Assembly (NCBI GenBank): GCA_913009925.1
Contig: CAJVWY010000062.1
Coordinates: 1 to 6,811 of the forward strand
DNA length: 6,811 nucleotides
DNA from: an uncultured bacterium
GTDB lineage: Bacteria; Actinomycetota; Thermoleophilia; BMS3ABIN01
Direction: 5' to 3'
The notes below the pieces were generated by a model. That model did no database searches. It worked only from the letters and a program-made list of their open reading frames with translations, and was not told the origin of the DNA. The position numbers were made by a program, and so were the translations under genes. Of the stretch, positions 6,174 to 6,811 are shown one piece after another; position 1 is the first letter of the stretch, and every line of letters begins with the position of its first letter.

Positions 6174-6539
6174 CTAACTCGCCAAGCCGATGAGCCTGGA
6201 GAAGATTACGTCGAACAGGAAGATGAACACGCCCGCGACCACGACCGCCACCAGGACGGCGATGGTCGCCTGTACGAGTTCATCACGTGTCGGCCAGGTG
6301 ACCTTGGAAAGCTCCAGCCTGACCTCACGCATGAATTTCATCACACGGTTGCCACCGCTCCCCTTGGTCCCTTTGGCGGCGGCCTTGGCGCTCTTGGTGG
6401 ACCTCATCGCCTGCGCCCGGCCCACGCGTCCCTTGAGACCGCCGGCCTGCTTCGTGGCGGCAGCCTTCTTGCCGCCCTTTTTCTTACTGGCGGGCGTGGT
6501 GGACGCCTGTTTCTTTTTCGCTTTGGCGGATTTCGCCAC
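6174..6539 (-). CDS. secE: Preprotein translocase subunit SecE with long basic N-terminal tail
   Basis: Essential membrane subunit that clamps SecY in the protein-export channel. The 121-residue product has two parts. Residues 1-60 form a low-complexity tail rich in Lys, Ala and Gly, with 16 Lys, 3 Arg and no acidic residue. Residues 64-121 are the conserved core. The amphipathic segment FMREVRLELSKVTWPTRDEL (69-88) holds the SecE hallmark KVTWP, and a single membrane helix spans about 90-112. The frame opens at TTG 6557, just after a stop codon and without a ribosome binding site. The GTG at 6539, with GGAGG five bases before it, is the better start. The position before nusG is the standard one. 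Single-span SecE proteins with extra N-terminal sequence are known in Actinomycetota, but the length and charge here are notable. Confidence 0.96.
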   Translation of the reverse strand: MAKSAKAKKKQASTTPASKKKGGKKAAATKQAGGLKGRVGRAQAMRSTKSAKAAAKGTKGSGGNRVMKFMREVRLELSKVTWPTRDELVQATIAVLVAVVVAGVFIFLFDVIFSRLIGLAS

Positions 6540-6544
6540 CGGAA

Positions 6545-6549
6545 CCTCC
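6545..6549 (-). promoter_or_regulatory. Ribosome binding site deciding the secE start
   Basis: GGAGG on the minus strand lies five bases before GTG at 6539. It falls inside the longer frame that begins at TTG 6557, so it selects the shorter, 121-residue SecE over a 127-residue form starting MKPEVP. Confidence 0.7.
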
Positions 6550-6564
6550 GGTTTCAAGACTCAG

Positions 6565-6594
6565 GGCCGGGCAGCCGGTTGCTGCCGCCGGGCC
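6565..6594 (-). other. GC-rich hairpin in the tRNA-secE gap
   Basis: GGCAGC pairs with GCTGCC (6581-6586 with 6570-6575) around a five-base loop. An outer GGCC/GGCC (6591-6594 with 6565-6568) can extend the stem across an uneven internal loop. No U-tract follows. It may be a processing or stability element between the tRNA and the secE message. The rest of the 155-base gap (6540-6694) shows no gene and no convincing promoter. Confidence 0.3.
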
Positions 6595-6694
6595 ATGCTG
6601 TCAATTCATACTGTCGCCCATCGGACCCCATTTCGCAAGCTCTGCGCGCAGAAGCACGGAACTGGAGGAATAGGTCCGGGCGAGGTTGTTCTGT

Positions 6695-6771
6695 TGGCAG
6701 GGCTGGAGGGACTCGAACCCCCAACATCCGGTTTTGGAGACCGGCGCTCTACCAGTTGGAGCTACAGCCCT
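6695..6771 (-). tRNA. tRNA-Trp (anticodon CCA), 3' CCA encoded
   Basis: All four arms fold. The acceptor is AGGGCTG with CAGCCCT, the D arm GCTC/GAGC with a 9-base loop, the anticodon stem CCGGT/ACCGG around CTCCAAA, and the T arm GGGGG/CCCTC with loop TTCGAGT. The anticodon CCA (6735-6737) reads UGG, and the discriminator is G as expected for tryptophan tRNA. The genomic sequence continues directly into CCA (6695-6697). The same-strand position ahead of secE and nusG is common in bacteria. No terminator separates it from secE, so it is probably processed from a shared transcript. Confidence 0.97.
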
Positions 6772-6805
6772 GCGGGCACCCAACCAGTGGGCTTCCCCAG
6801 GCTGG

Positions 6806-6811
6806 ATTATA
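6806..6811 (-). promoter_or_regulatory. Perfect -10 hexamer upstream of tRNA-Trp (promoter cut by window edge)
   Basis: The minus strand begins the window with TATAAT, a perfect sigma-70-type -10 box, 34 bases before the first base of tRNA-Trp. A start about 7 bases downstream would give a short 5' leader of about 27 bases for RNase P to remove. The -35 region lies outside the window and cannot be checked. It is a likely promoter for the tRNA-Trp-secE-nusG unit. Confidence 0.45.

Noticed and set aside
6599..6604. A perfect TTGACA (-35 box) on the minus strand upstream of secE
   Set aside because: At 16-18 base spacing the downstream sequence is GC-rich with nothing like TATAAT, so it is not a credible promoter.
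6601..6783. A 60-codon minus-strand frame covering tRNA-Trp
   Set aside because: It reads through the whole tRNA gene, resembles no known protein, and the tRNA explains the sequence.
1..6811. Mobile elements, CRISPR arrays, defence or phage genes
   Set aside because: I saw no transposase-like or integrase-like frame, no regular repeat array and no break in the core operon order.

Overview
The window is a conserved bacterial transcription and translation locus, read entirely from the minus strand. In transcription order (right to left) it holds tRNA-Trp, secE, nusG, rplK (L11), rplA (L1), a regulatory leader, rplJ (L10), rplL (L7/L12) and the 5' three quarters of rpoB, which runs off the left edge. 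It is a chromosomal housekeeping region. I see no mobile element, CRISPR array, phage gene or sign of transfer.

Organism: the DNA is G+C-rich. Several starts are non-ATG: GTG for secE and rplA, and TTG or GTG for rpoB. RpoB lacks both large insertions of the E. coli subunit, in the lobe and before the active-site lysines. Its wording around the rifampicin region and the second half resembles Actinomycetota and their deep-branching relatives. NusG has no long N-terminal extension, whereas SecE has a Lys/Ala-rich one. I infer a high-GC bacterium, possibly a deep actinobacterial lineage, with low confidence below domain level.

Layout: 6806-6811 is a perfect -10 hexamer at the right edge, so the -35 box is cut off. 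6695-6771 is tRNA-Trp with its CCA encoded. 6174-6539 (secE) and 5637-6161 (nusG) are 12 bases apart. 5127-5552 (rplK) and 4408-5130 (rplA) overlap by 4 bases. The 207-base gap at 4201-4407 holds a hairpin just after rplA, an L10-type autoregulatory leader and an intrinsic terminator directly before rplJ. 3679-4200 (rplJ) and 3207-3584 (rplL) follow. The 141-base gap before rpoB has a strong hairpin and a candidate promoter. 1-3065 is rpoB.

How the genes work together: SecE is part of the protein-export channel and NusG is an elongation factor. L11, L10 and L7/L12 build the ribosomal stalk base and stalk, and L1 forms the opposite stalk. RpoB is the RNA polymerase beta subunit. The leader before rplJ looks able to switch between a terminator and an antiterminator. 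This fits feedback by L10-L7/L12 on its own synthesis and possibly on rpoB. The most interesting observations are this leader, an L10 C-terminal helix one 10-residue module longer than in E. coli, the basic SecE tail, and the hairpin plus candidate promoter between rplL and rpoB. None of this amounts to a new system.
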